Source: Tritrichomonas musculus
Lineage: Eukaryota; Parabasalia; Tritrichomonadida; Tritrichomonadidae
Direction: 5' to 3'
Assembly: GCA_039105265.1 (NCBI GenBank)
Contig: JAPFFF010000222.1
Span: 1 to 30,413 of the forward strand
Length of the DNA stretch: 30,413 bases
This document shows positions 13,141 through 23,945 of the stretch, one piece after another. The notes under the pieces are model-generated. The model saw only the letters and a program-made list of their open reading frames with translations, made no database searches and was not told where the DNA came from. The first letter of the stretch is position 1; every line of letters starts with the position of its first letter. Position numbers and translations under genes: made by a program.

Positions 13141-16100
13141 GCAGTTGAATCATCAGATGCAACGAGAACTGCAGTTGAATCATCAGATGCAACGAGAACT
13201 GCAGTTGAATCATCAGATTCAACGAGAACTGCAGTTGAATCATCAGATTCAACGAGAACTGCAGTTGAATCATCAGATGCAACGAGAACTGCAGTTGAAT
13301 CATCAGATGCAACGAGAACTACAGTTGAATCATCAGATTCAACGAGAACTGCAGTTGAACCATCAGATTCAACGAGAACTGCAGTTGAATCATCAGATTC
13401 AACGAGAACTGCAGTTGAATCATCAGATGCAACGAGAACTGCAGTTGAATCATCAGATGCAACGAGAACTACAGTTGAATCATCAGATTCAACGAGAACT
13501 GCAGTTGAACCATCAGATTCAACGAGAACTGCAGTTGAATCATCAGATTCAACGAGAACTGCAGTTGAATCATCAGATGCAACGAGAACTGCAGTTGAAT
13601 CATCAGATTCAACGAGAACTGCAGTTGAACCATCAGATTCAACGAGAACTGCAGTTGAATCATCAGATGCAACGAGAACTGCAGTTGAATCATCAGATGC
13701 AACGAGAACTGTAGTTTAATAATAAGATGAAACAAGAACTGCAGTTGAATCATCAGATGCAACGAGAACTGCAGTTTAATCATAAGATTCAACGAGAACT
13801 GAAGTTTAATAATAAGATGAAACAAGAACTGCAGTTGAATCATCAGATGCAACGAGAACTGCAGTTGAATCATCAGATGCAACGAGAACTGCAGTTGAAT
13901 CATCAGATGCAACGAGAACTGCAGTTTAATAATAAGATGAAACAAGAACTGCAGTTGAATCATCAGATGCAACGAGAACTGTAGTTTAATAATAAGATGA
14001 AACAAGAACTGCAGTTGAATCATCAGATTCAACGAGAACTGCAGTTGAATCATCAGATTCAACGAGAACTGCAGTTGAATCATCAGATGCAACGACAACT
14101 GCAGTTGAATCATCAGATGCAACGACAACTGCAGTTGAATCATCAGATGCAACGAGAACTGCAGTTGAATCATCAGATGCAACGAGAACTGCAGTTGAAT
14201 CATCAGATGCAACGAGAACTGCAGTTGAATCATCAGATGCAACGAGAACTGCAGTTTAATAATAAGATGAAACAAGAACTGCAGTTGAATCATCAGATGA
14301 AACAAGAACTGCAGTTGAATCATCAGATGCAACGAGAACTGCAGTTGAATCATCAGATGCAACGAGAACTGCAGTTGAATCATCAGATTCAACGAGAACT
14401 GCAGTTGAATCATCAGATTCAACGAGAACTGCAGTTGAATCATCAGATGCAACGAGAACTGCAGTTGAATCATCAGATGCAACGAGAACTACAGTTGAAT
14501 CATCAGATTCAACGAGAACTGCAGTTGAACCATCAGATTCAACGAGAACTGCAGTTGAATCATCAGATTCAACGAGAACTGCAGTTGAATCATCAGATGC
14601 AACGAGAACTGCAGTTGAATCATCAGATGCAACGAGAACTGCAGTTGAACCATCAGATTCAACGAGAACTGCAGTTGAATCATCAGATTCAACGAGAACT
14701 GCAGTTGAACCATCAGATTCAACGAGAACTGCAGTTGAATCATCAGATGCAACGAGAACTGCAGTTGAATCATCAGATGCAACGAGAACTACAGTTGAAT
14801 CATCAGATTCAACGAGAACTGCAGTTGAACCATCAGATTCAACGAGAACTGCAGTTGAATCATCAGATTCAACGAGAACTGCAGTTGAATCATCAGATGC
14901 AACGAGAACTGCAGTTGAATCATCAGATTCAACGAGAACTGCAGTTGAACCATCAGATTCAACGAGAACTGCAGTTGAATCATCAGATGCAACGAGAACT
15001 GCAGTTGAATCATCAGATGCAACGAGAACTGCAGTTGAATCATCAGATGCAACGAGAACTGCAGTTGAATCATCAGATTCAACGAGAACTGCAGTTGAAC
15101 CATCAGATTCAACGAGAACTGCAGTTGAATCATCAGATGCAACGAGAACTGCAGTTGAATCATCAGATTCAACGAGAACTGCAGTTTAATAATAAGATGC
15201 AACAAGAACTGCAGTTGAATCATCAGATTCAACGAGAACTGCAGTTGAATCATCAGATGCAACGAGAACTGCAGTTGAATCATCAGATTCAACGAGAACT
15301 GCAGTTGAATCATCAGATGAAACGAGAACTGCAGTTGAATCATCAGATTCAACGAGAACTGCAGTTGAATCATCAGATTCAACGAGAACTGCAGTTGAAC
15401 CATCAGATGCAGCGAGAACTGCAGTTGAATCATCAGATGCAACGAGAACTGTAGTTTAATAATAAGATGAAACGAGAACTGCAGTTGAATCATCAGATTC
15501 AACGAGAACTGCAGTTGAATCATCAGATTCAACGAGAACTGCAGTTGAACCATCAGATGCAGCGAGAACTGCAGTTGAATCATCAGATGCAACGAGAACT
15601 GTAGTTTAATAATAAGATGAAACAAGAACTGCAGTTGAATCATCAGATTCAACGAGAACTGCAGTTGAATCATCAGATGCAACGAGAACTGCAGTTGAAT
15701 CATCAGATGCAACGAGAACTGCAGTTGAATCATCAGATGCAACGAGAACTGCAGTTGAATCATCAGATTCAACGAGAACTGCAGTTGAACCATCAGATTC
15801 AACGAGAACTGCAGTTGAATCATCAGATGCAACGAGAACTGCAGTTGAATCATCAGATGCAACGAGAACTGCAGTTGAATCATCAGATGCAACGAGAACT
15901 GCAGTTGAATCATCAGATGCAACGAGAACTGCAGTTGAATCATCAGATGCAACGAGAACTGCAGTTGAATCATCAGATGCAACGAGAACTGCAGTTGAAT
16001 CATCAGATGCAGCGAGAACTGCAGTTTAATAATAAGATGAAACAAGAACTGCAGTTGAATCATCAGATGCAACGAGAACTGCAGTTGAATCATCAGATGC

Positions 16101-17610
16101 AACGAGAACTGCAGTTGAATCATCAGATGCAGCGAGAACTGCAGTTTAATAATAAGATGAAACAAGAACTGCAGTTGAATCATCAGATTCAACGAGAACT
16201 GCAGTTGAATCATCAGATGCAACGAGAACTGCAGTTGAATCATCAGATGCAACGAGAACTGCAGTTGAATCATCAGATGCAACGAGAACTGCAGTTGAAT
16301 CATCAGATTCAACGAGAACTGCAGTTGAATCATCAGATGCAACGACAACTGCAGTTGAATCATAAGATTCAACGAGAACTGCAGTTGAATCATCTGATGC
16401 AACGAGAACTGCAGTTGAATCATCAGATGCAACGAGAACTGCAGTTGAATCATCAGATTCAACGAGAACTGCAGTTTAATAATAAGATTCAACGAGAACT
16501 GCAGTTTAATAATAAGATGAAACAAGAACTGCAGTTGAATAATCAGATGCAACGAGAACTGCAGTTGAATCATCAGATTCAACGACAACTGCAGTTGAAT
16601 CATCAGATGCAACGACAACTGCAGTTGAATCATCAGATGCAACGACAACTGCAGTTGAATCATCAGATTCAACGAGAACTGCAGTTTAATAATAAGATTC
16701 AACGAGAACTGCAGTTGAATCATCAGATGCAACGAGAACTGCAGTTGAATCATCAGATGAAACAAGAACTGCAGTTGAATCATCAGATTCAACGAGAACT
16801 GCAGTTGAACCATCAGATTCAACGAGAACTGCAGTTGAATCATCAGATTCAACGACAACTGCAGTTGAATCATCAGATGCAACGAGAACTGCAGTTGAAT
16901 CATCAGATGCAACGAGAACTGCAGTTGAATCATCAGATTCAACGAGAACTGCAGTTGAATCATCAGATTCAACGAGAACTGCAGTTGAATCATCAGATGC
17001 AACGAGAACTGCAGTTGAATCATCAGATGAAACAAGAACTGCAGTTGAATCATCAGATTCAACGAGAACTGCAGTTGAACCATCAGATTCAACGAGAACT
17101 GCAGTTGAATCATCAGATGCAACGAGAACTGCAGTTGAATCATCAGATGCAACGAGAACTGCAGTTGAATCATCAGATGCAACGAGAACTGCAGTTGAAT
17201 CATCAGATTCAACGAGAACTGCAGTTGAATCATCAGATTCAACGAGAACTGCAGTTGAATCATCAGATGCAGCGAGAACTGCAGTTTAATAATAAGATGA
17301 AACAAGAACTGCAGTTGAATCATCAGATGCAACGACAACTGCAGTTGAATCATCAGATGCAACGACAACTGCAGTTGAATCATCAGATGCAACGACAACT
17401 GCAGTTGAATCATCAGATTCAACGAGAACTGCAGTTGAATCATCAGATTCAACGAGAACTGCAGTTGAATCATCAGATTCAACGAGAACTGCAGTTGAAT
17501 CATCAGATTCAACGAGAACTGCAGTTGAATCATCAGATGCAACGACAACAGCAGTTGAATCATCAGATGCAACGACAACTGCAGTTGAATCATCAGATGC
17601 AACGAGAACT

Positions 17611-19395
17611 GCAGTTGAACCATCAGATTAAACTACAACTGCAGTTGAATCATCAGATTAAACTACAACTGCAATTTGAACCATCAGATTAAACTACAAC
17701 TTCAGTTGAACCATCAGATTAAACTACAACTGCAATTGAACCATCAGATTAAACTACAACTGCAATTTGAACCATCAGATTCAGCTACAACTGCAATTTG
17801 AACCATTAGATTAAACTACAATTGCAATTGAACCATCAGATTAAACTACAACTGCAGTTGAATCATCAGATTAAACTACAACTGCAGTTGAACCATTAGA
17901 TTCAGCTACAACTGCAATTTGAACCATCAGATTCAGCTGCAACTGCAATTGAACCATCAGATTAAACTACAACTTCAATTGAACCATTAGATTCAGCTGC
18001 AACTGCAATTTGAACCATTAGATTAAACTACAACTGAAATTGAACCATTAGATTAAACTACAACTGCAATTGAACATCAGATTCAAGACAACTGCAGTTG
18101 AATCATCAGATTCACAACTGCAAGTTGAACCATCAGATTCAACGACAACTGCAATTTGAATCATCAGATTAAACTACAACTGCAGTTGAATCATCAGATT
18201 AAACTACAACTGCAATTGAACCATCAGATTAAACTACAACTGCAATTGAACCATCAGATTCAGCTGCAACTGCAATTTGAACCATCAGATTCAGCTACAA
18301 CTGCAATTTGAACCATCAGATTCAGCTGCAACTGCAATTGAACCATCAGATTAAACTACAACTTCAATTGAACCATTAGATTCAGCTGCAACTGCAATTT
18401 GAACCATTAGATTAAGCTACAACTGAAATTGAACCATCAGATTAAACTACAACTGCAATTGAACTATCAGATTAAACTACAACTGCAATTGAACCATCAG
18501 ATTCAGCTGCAACTGCAATTTGAACCATCAGATTAAACTACAACTGCAATTTGAATCATCAGATTAAACTACAACTGCAATTTGAATCATCAGATTAAAC
18601 TACAACTGCAATTTGAACCATCAGATTAAACTACAACTGCAGTTGAATCATCAGATTAAACTACAACTGCAGTTGAACCATTAGATTCAGCTAAAACTGC
18701 AATTTGAACCATCAGATTCAGCTACAACTGCAATTTGAACCATTAGATTAAACTACAACTGCAATTGAACCATTAGATTAAACTACAATTGCAATTGAAC
18801 CATCAGATTAAACTACAACTGCAGTTGAATCATCAGATTAAACTACAACTGCAGTTGAACCATTAGATTCAGCTACAACTGCAATTTGAACCATCAGATT
18901 CAGCTGCAACTGCAATTGAACCATCAGATTAAACTACAACTTCAATTGAACCATTAGATTCAGCTGCAACTGCAATTTGAACCATTAGATTAAGCTACAA
19001 CTGAAATTGAACCATTAGATTAAACTACAACTGCAATTGAACCATCAGATTAAACTACAACTGCAATTGAACCATCAGATTAAACTACAACTGCAATTGA
19101 ACCATCAGATTAAACTACAACTGCAATTGAACCATCAGATTCAGCTGCAACTGCAATTTGAACCATTAGATTAAACTACAACTGCAATTTGAACCATCAG
19201 ATTAAACTACAACTTCAATTGAACCATTAGATTCAGCTGCAACTGCAATTTGAACCATTAGATTAAACTACAACTGCAATTGAACCATCAGATTAAACTA
19301 CAACTGCAATTGAACCATCAGATTCAGCTGCAACTGCAATTGAACCATCAGATTAAACTACAACTGCAATTTGAACCATCAGATTAAACTACAAC
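17611..19395 (+). repeat. Diverged satellite subfamily with mixed 30- and 31-bp units
   Basis: Here the repeats change character while keeping the same orientation. Typical pieces are GATTAAACTACAACTGCAA or GATTCAGCTGCAACTGCAA followed by TTGAACCATCAGA or TTGAACCATTAGA. Units with CAATTTGAACC are 31 bp and those with CAATTGAACC are 30 bp, so no frame stays open. There are roughly 59 units. An internal higher-order repeat of about 967 bp is visible: the sequence around 17821 reappears around 18788, and that around 17972 around 18939. A scrambled stretch at about 18070-18130 has shortened units. Both edges pass into the main subfamily through hybrid units (17611-17670 and 19371-19395), which suggests the block descends from the same ancestor rather than being a foreign insertion. 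Confidence 0.93.
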
Positions 19396-21380
19396 TGCAG
19401 TTGAATCATCAGATGCAACGAGAACTGCAGTTGAATCATCAGATTCAACGACAACTGCAGTTGAACCATCAGATGCAACGAGAACTGCAGTTGAATCATC
19501 AGATTCAACGAGAACTGCAGTTGAATCATCAGATGCAACGAGAACTGCAGTTTAATAATAGGATGCAACGAGAACTGCAGTTGAATCATCAGATGCAACG
19601 AGAACTGCAGTTGAATCATCAGATGCAACGAGAACTGCAGTTGAATCATCAGATGCAACGAGAACTGCAGTTGAATCATCAGATGCAACGAGAACTGTAG
19701 TTTAATAATAAGATTCAAAAAGAACTGCAGTTTAATCATAAGATTCAACGAGAACTGCAGTTTAATAATAAGATGAAACAAGAACTGCAGTTGAATCATC
19801 AGATGCAACGAGAACTGCAGTTGAATCATCAGATGCAACGAGAACTGCAGTTGAATCATCAGATTCAACGAGAACTGCAGTTGAATCATCAGATGCAACG
19901 AGAACTGCAGTTTAATAATAGGATGCAACGAGAACTGCAGTTGAATCATCAGATTCAACGAGAACTGCAGTTGAATCATCAGATGCAACGAGAACTGCAG
20001 TTGAATCATCAGATGCAACGAGAACTGCAGTTGAATCATCAGATGCAACGACAACAGCAGTTGAATCATCAGATGCAACGACAACTGCAGTTGAATCATC
20101 AGATTCAACGAGAACTGCAGTTGAATCATCAGATGCAACGAGAACTGCAGTTTAATAATAGGATGCAACGAGAACTGCAGTTGAATCATCAGATGCAACG
20201 AGAACTGCAGTTGAATCATCAGATGCAACGAGAACTGCAGTTGAATCATCAGATGCAACGAGAACTGCAGTTGAATCATCAGATGCAACGAGAACTGCAG
20301 TTGAATCATCAGATGCAACGAGAACTGCAGTTGAATCATCAGATTCAACGAGAACTGCAGTTGAATCATCAGATTCAACGAGAACTGCAGTTGAATCATC
20401 AGATTCAACGAGAACTGCAGTTGAATCATCAGATGCAACGAGAACTGCAGTTGAATCATCAGATGCAACGAGAACTGCAGTTGAATCATCAGATTCAACG
20501 ACAACTGCAGTTGAATCATCAGATTCAACGAGAACTGCAGTTGAATCATCAGATTCAACGAGAACTGCAGTTGAATCATCAGATGCAACGAGAACTGCAG
20601 TTGAATCATCAGATGCAACGAGAACTGCAGTTGAATCATCAGATGCAACGACAACAGCAGTTGAATCATCAGATGCAACGAGAACTGCAGTTGAATCATC
20701 AGATTCAACGAGAACTGCAGTTGAATCATCAGATGCAACGAGAACTGCAGTTTAATAATAGGATGCAACGAGAACTGCAGTTGAATCATCAGATGCAACG
20801 AGAACTGCAGTTGAATCATCAGATGCAACGAGAACTGCAGTTGAATCATCAGATGCAACGAGAACTGCAGTTGAATCATCAGATGCAACGAGAACTGCAG
20901 TTGAATCATCAGATGCAACGAGAACTGCAGTTGAATCATCAGATTCAACGAGAACTGCAGTTGAATCATCAGATTCAACGAGAACTGCAGTTGAATCATC
21001 AGATTCAACGAGAACTGCAGTTGAATCATCAGATGCAACGAGAACTGCAGTTGAATCATCAGATGCAACGAGAACTGCAGTTGAATCATCAGATGCAACG
21101 AGAACTGCAGTTGAATCATCAGATGCAACGAGAACTGCAGTTTAATAATAAGATTCAACAAGAACTGCAGTTTAATCATAAGATTCAACGAGAACTGCAG
21201 TTTAATCATTAGATTCAACGAGAACTGCAGTTTAATAATAAGATTCAACAAGAACTGCAGTTAAATCATCAGATGCAACGAGAACTGCAGTTGAATCATC
21301 AGATTCAACGAGAACTGCAGTTGAATCATCAGATTCAACGAGAACTGCAGTTGAATCATCAGATGCAACGAGAACTGCAG
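19396..21380 (+). repeat. 30-bp satellite array, left arm, gene-proximal main subfamily
   Basis: The main subfamily resumes in the same orientation but a different phase from 1-17610, because of the 31-bp units in between. It carries its own markers: TTTAATAATAGGATGCAACG at 19551, 19911, 20151 and 20751, and CGACAACAGCAG at about 20051 and 20651. Segment 19951-20490 matches 20551-21090 at an offset of 600 bp (20 units), with one difference seen (CGACAACT against CGAGAACT in the unit after the ACAACAG marker). Units from about 21150 towards the gene become more TTTAAT-rich and irregular. Confidence 0.96.
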
Positions 21381-21477
21381 TTGAATTTTCAAGTTTAAGA
21401 AGAACTGCAATTGAATCATCAGATTCAACAAGAACTAAAATTCAATTGTCAAGTTCAAAAACTTCTTCACTAAATCT
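21381..21477 (+). repeat. Degenerate edge units of the left arm
   Basis: Recognisable but decayed repeat units end the array here: TTGAATTTTCAAGTTTAAG, then a near-normal unit (TTGAATCATCAGATTCAACA), then TTCAATTGTCAAGTTCAAA. After about 21477 the sequence is plain AT-rich DNA. Tandem arrays commonly carry their most diverged units at the edges, where exchange between units is rarest. Confidence 0.75.
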
Positions 21478-21570
21478 TCAAAACTAAAACATATAATTTA
21501 ATTTTACAATTTTTTATATTTTCTAAAAAATAAATAATTAATATTTTCTTTTATATTTATAAAACTTTTA
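21478..21570. other. AT-rich 3' flank of the transposase gene
   Basis: About 90 bp of very AT-rich, non-repetitive sequence lies between the degenerate left-arm units and the transposase stop codon. It probably holds the 3' untranslated region and the transcript end of the minus-strand gene. No reading frame or RNA gene was recognised. Confidence 0.6.
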
Positions 21571-21573
21571 TTA
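21567..21573 (-). terminator. Possible polyadenylation signal overlapping the stop codon
   Basis: On the minus strand the TAA stop is followed by TAAAAG, giving AATAAA that overlaps the stop codon. Overlap of a UAAA-type signal with the stop is known in trichomonads, and AATAAA is the general eukaryotic signal. In DNA this AT-rich the match may be chance. Confidence 0.35.
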
Positions 21574-23586
21574 AAATAAACTAAGCATATTTTTTTTGAT
21601 ATAAGCTTTTTTCCAAATTCGTATTTGCATCAATGTATAAAAATGATCAGGTGATCTTTCCTTTTCTTCCAATAGTTTTGGATCATTCAGCATTGATTCT
21701 TGAACCTGCATTGCAATCGCAGCTACTTCAACATAATCAATTGACATCACAGCTTTCAATTGATGTAAGCATTCATAAATTAACTGTGCATATTTTTCGT
21801 CGTATTTGTTTGGTTCGATTATATCGACTTTTTCAGAAATGCCATTTTCACCTGATGTCTCATTTTTTTCTTCTTCTTCAAAGTTGAGAACTTGATCAAG
21901 TTCTTTGACTGCCAATTCTGTTTGGATGTTATTCAAAACAATTTGCTTACCATCAAACCATCTGTGCCAGACTTTTGGTTGATTCCATTTATTATTGAAA
22001 ATTTGATGGATGCAAGGAACATCATCCCCAAATAACAAAGAATAATACAAATAATTTGGGCAGCTACATGAAGAACAAGAAAATTTATCAGCATCTTCTG
22101 GATGTGCATGAACATGATCATTGGCTTTCTTTTTGAGATCTTTCACATAGTTTTTGAAATTTCTCAAAATTGATTCATTCACGTTTATCAAACGGTCTTT
22201 TATTCTCTGCGCGAGCAAAGCAATTCGTGTCATCATTTTTGTTGTAGTATGAGAGACACTCTCATTTAAGCAATGGTGAAAACTCTCGGAGTGATTAGTT
22301 GTCGTTGGAACTGAGTCATTCATCCTCATAAATAAAGGTGCATACTTGGGCTTGCAATTAATGATATTTTCAAACAATTTTTGGTGTCTCAGAGCAGATG
22401 ATCGAGTATCTTTTGTCAATTCATTAAAAAGACTTTTCCATTTTTTTTTATTTTTTTTGAATTCTTCTTCTGACGTACAGAACAGCATTTCTCTTATAAT
22501 TAATGATAATGCAGATTTGGCACCACAATTTCTTATTAAGTGGACATAACAATGATAAATGCTCAAATTATATTTTTTCCCTAGTTTCTTAAAGGATGGG
22601 TGCTGGTCTGTAAGATAGGATTTTTGAATAAATTCGCTGAAAATATCATTATTTAAATCTAGCACTTTTAATGATTCGAAAAATAATGAATAAAAATCGG
22701 ATGATTCTGACGGCCCCACTATTAAAGCAAGAGGAAATCCCGTGTTACGATATATCAACTGAGGAATAGAAAATACAAAAGGTTTCAAAATTGTAAAAGT
22801 GGCATCTAATTCTATAGTCGAAGAAAGATTCATGATCAAATCGAAGTTATTATGGAACCACACAAAACCGATGCACGGAATTCCATTGTATGCGAAGCCT
22901 CCATAGCCTTTATATACACACAATGTTCCACCAACTTGTTCAAACACTCCTTCCAACGTGTTGTTAGGATTAATATGCTTTAAAAAATCATTCCTTTGCG
23001 CTTTCGGCGATTTAGGCGAAATTGAATAGAATATAGTAGCGATAACACTTGAAACATTTTCTTTTTTGAAGCGACCATTTAACACTGTTGAAATAAAGGA
23101 CAAAAACTTATTGTTTTTAATTTTAAATTTATTTGTGGCCAAGTTTGATAGAATTGGCTGGTTTCCAAACATCTTACATTTGATGTTATTATGAAATTTC
23201 ACAATTGTTGTTTCTTTATATATAACATATTGCGATGTACCTATTATTTTGATTGTAAAACATGTTCCTAATGAACTGTATCTTATATCAAATATTTTTT
23301 GGCTTGGATCTTCTTTTTCGAAAATAATCATTTGACGATCAAGAATTTCATTTCCCATTTTTTTATCTAAATTGCAATTATGAATTGATTCCAAACCAGT
23401 ATCATCCAACGAGCTTAAGAAAAATATAAAAGGCATCACTTGAATCCTAATATCATAATAATTATCAGTCGCATCGTATAAATAAACCGGATGTCTTGTA
23501 TCGAATGTTGTATTTTTTGAATTTAAATCTTTTCTAGTTGTAGTAATAAGTAGAAAATTTAGTTGGTTATTAGTTTTGTTCTGCAT
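21571..23586 (-). CDS. Mutator-like (MULE) transposase with SWIM zinc finger
   Basis: A 671-residue protein that probably cuts and pastes the surrounding element in the nucleus. Seen: the first catalytic Asp in ELDATF (D261), the second in YLTDQHPSF (D327) followed by HCYVHLIRN with the C346/H349 pair, and the Glu in NHSESFH (E434). A SWIM-type finger follows, with CSC at 507-509 and CIH at 525-527. This order (DDE core, C/H motif, then SWIM) is that of MULE transposases. Residues 1 to about 250 match no domain I recognise. An acidic run, FEEEEKNE (569-576), and a helical C-terminal tail follow the finger. The start is the first ATG, because an in-frame TAA sits immediately upstream. All key residues are present and there is no internal stop, so the gene looks intact. 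It lies between inverted repeat arms with no neighbouring gene. A domesticated host protein is the less likely alternative. Confidence 0.9.
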   Translation of the reverse strand: MQNKTNNQLNFLLITTTRKDLNSKNTTFDTRHPVYLYDATDNYYDIRIQVMPFIFFLSSLDDTGLESIHNCNLDKKMGNEILDRQMIIFEKEDPSQKIFDIRYSSLGTCFTIKIIGTSQYVIYKETTIVKFHNNIKCKMFGNQPILSNLATNKFKIKNNKFLSFISTVLNGRFKKENVSSVIATIFYSISPKSPKAQRNDFLKHINPNNTLEGVFEQVGGTLCVYKGYGGFAYNGIPCIGFVWFHNNFDLIMNLSSTIELDATFTILKPFVFSIPQLIYRNTGFPLALIVGPSESSDFYSLFFESLKVLDLNNDIFSEFIQKSYLTDQHPSFKKLGKKYNLSIYHCYVHLIRNCGAKSALSLIIREMLFCTSEEEFKKNKKKWKSLFNELTKDTRSSALRHQKLFENIINCKPKYAPLFMRMNDSVPTTTNHSESFHHCLNESVSHTTTKMMTRIALLAQRIKDRLINVNESILRNFKNYVKDLKKKANDHVHAHPEDADKFSCSSCSCPNYLYYSLLFGDDVPCIHQIFNNKWNQPKVWHRWFDGKQIVLNNIQTELAVKELDQVLNFEEEEKNETSGENGISEKVDIIEPNKYDEKYAQLIYECLHQLKAVMSIDYVEVAAIAMQVQESMLNDPKLLEEKERSPDHFYTLMQIRIWKKAYIKKNMLSLF

Positions 23587-23888
23587 TTAAAAAGAAAAAG
23601 ATAAAAAGGAACTATGGTCAATATAAGGTGAAATATAAAAAATAACTAAAATTTTTTTTTAATATATATAGAAGGTTTATTGAGCAAAATCTTGTTCATT
23701 AAAGATTTAATTATTAAGGATTTATTTTAATAAATGGCTAAAAAAAGGAAAATTTTTAAAATTAAATAATAAAGGATAATAGAATTTATTAGAATTCATT
23801 AAGAGAATTGGATTAGGTAATAAGTATTAGCTGAATGTTTTTTAAAAGTATTGCACAAAATCGAGGGTAATGGATAGATTCAAAGGAA
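23587..23888. other. AT-rich 5' flank of the transposase gene
   Basis: About 300 bp of AT-rich sequence with T and A runs lies between the transposase start and the right arm. It must hold the promoter and 5' leader if the gene is transcribed from within the element. I could not identify a specific core-promoter motif: a TCA-type initiator of the trichomonad kind was looked for near the start and no clear match was found. No other gene or RNA was seen. Confidence 0.55.
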
Positions 23889-23945
23889 GATGTTGTTGAT
23901 TAATCAGAATCATTTGAATGTTTTGGTGATTCTAATGATTCAACA
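23889..23945 (-). repeat. Degenerate edge units of the right arm
   Basis: Weakly repeat-like sequence such as GATTAATCAGAATCATTTGA and GATTCTAATGATTCAACAGT marks where the right array fades out beside the gene, mirroring the decayed edge on the left. Clean units begin at about 23930-23945. Confidence 0.6.

Larger units (their letters stand above)
1171..14010 (+). repeat. Higher-order repeat: recurring 10-unit marker block (six copies)
   Basis: A 300-bp, ten-unit block with a fixed order of variants recurs at 1171, 2311, 8701, 11341 and 13711. A sixth copy, lacking its first marker, covers about 6451-6690. Each full copy has a GTAGTTTAATAATAAG unit at +0, TTTAATCATAAGATTC at +60, GAAGTTTAAT at +90, GCAGTTTAATAATAAG at +210 and GTAGTTTAAT again at +270. 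Spacing between copies is irregular (1140, 2640, 2370 bp and others) but always a multiple of 30. This is what repeated unequal exchange or segmental copying inside one array would leave. The copy at 11341 is distinguished by TCAG in its second unit (11371). Confidence 0.93.
1..17610 (+). repeat. 30-bp tandem satellite array, left arm, main subfamily
   Basis: About 587 head-to-tail units of exactly 30 bp run without a phase break. The unit contains the hairpin GTTGAATCATCAGATTCAAC plus ten further bases, GAGAACTGCA, so nearly every junction carries CTGCAG inside the palindrome AACTGCAGTT. Common variants are GATGC for GATTC, CGACAACT for CGAGAACT, GAACC for GAATC, ACAG or GTAG for GCAG, and a more diverged unit with TTTAATAATAAGATGAAAC and CAAGAACT. 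Units are about 40% GC, well above the AT-rich gene flanks. The array starts before the window. No unique gene, RNA gene or promoter was seen inside it. Long open frames occur on both strands only because the period is divisible by three. Confidence 0.98.

Noticed and set aside
1-17610. CRISPR-like array of regularly spaced repeats
   Set aside because: There are no unique spacers: units are directly adjacent, 30-bp head-to-tail copies. The transposase, its AT-rich flanks and the overall layout point to a eukaryote.
14789-17623. Minus-strand reading frame of 944 codons repeating HLMIQLQFSL
   Set aside because: Same cause. The hydrophobic look comes from the reverse complement of the repeat, and the frame begins and ends inside homogeneous satellite.
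17611-19395. Foreign insertion into the satellite
   Set aside because: The units are clearly related to the main repeat and pass into it through hybrid units at both edges, so a diverged subfamily is the simpler reading.
1-21470. Telomeric or rRNA spacer repeat
   Set aside because: The unit has no G-rich telomere-like strand bias, and no rRNA sequence was seen anywhere in the window.
21633-21887. Short plus-strand frame antisense to the transposase C-terminal region
   Set aside because: It is a shadow of the transposase gene on the other strand. The same holds for 22346-22549 (plus) and 21933-22121 (minus, other frame).
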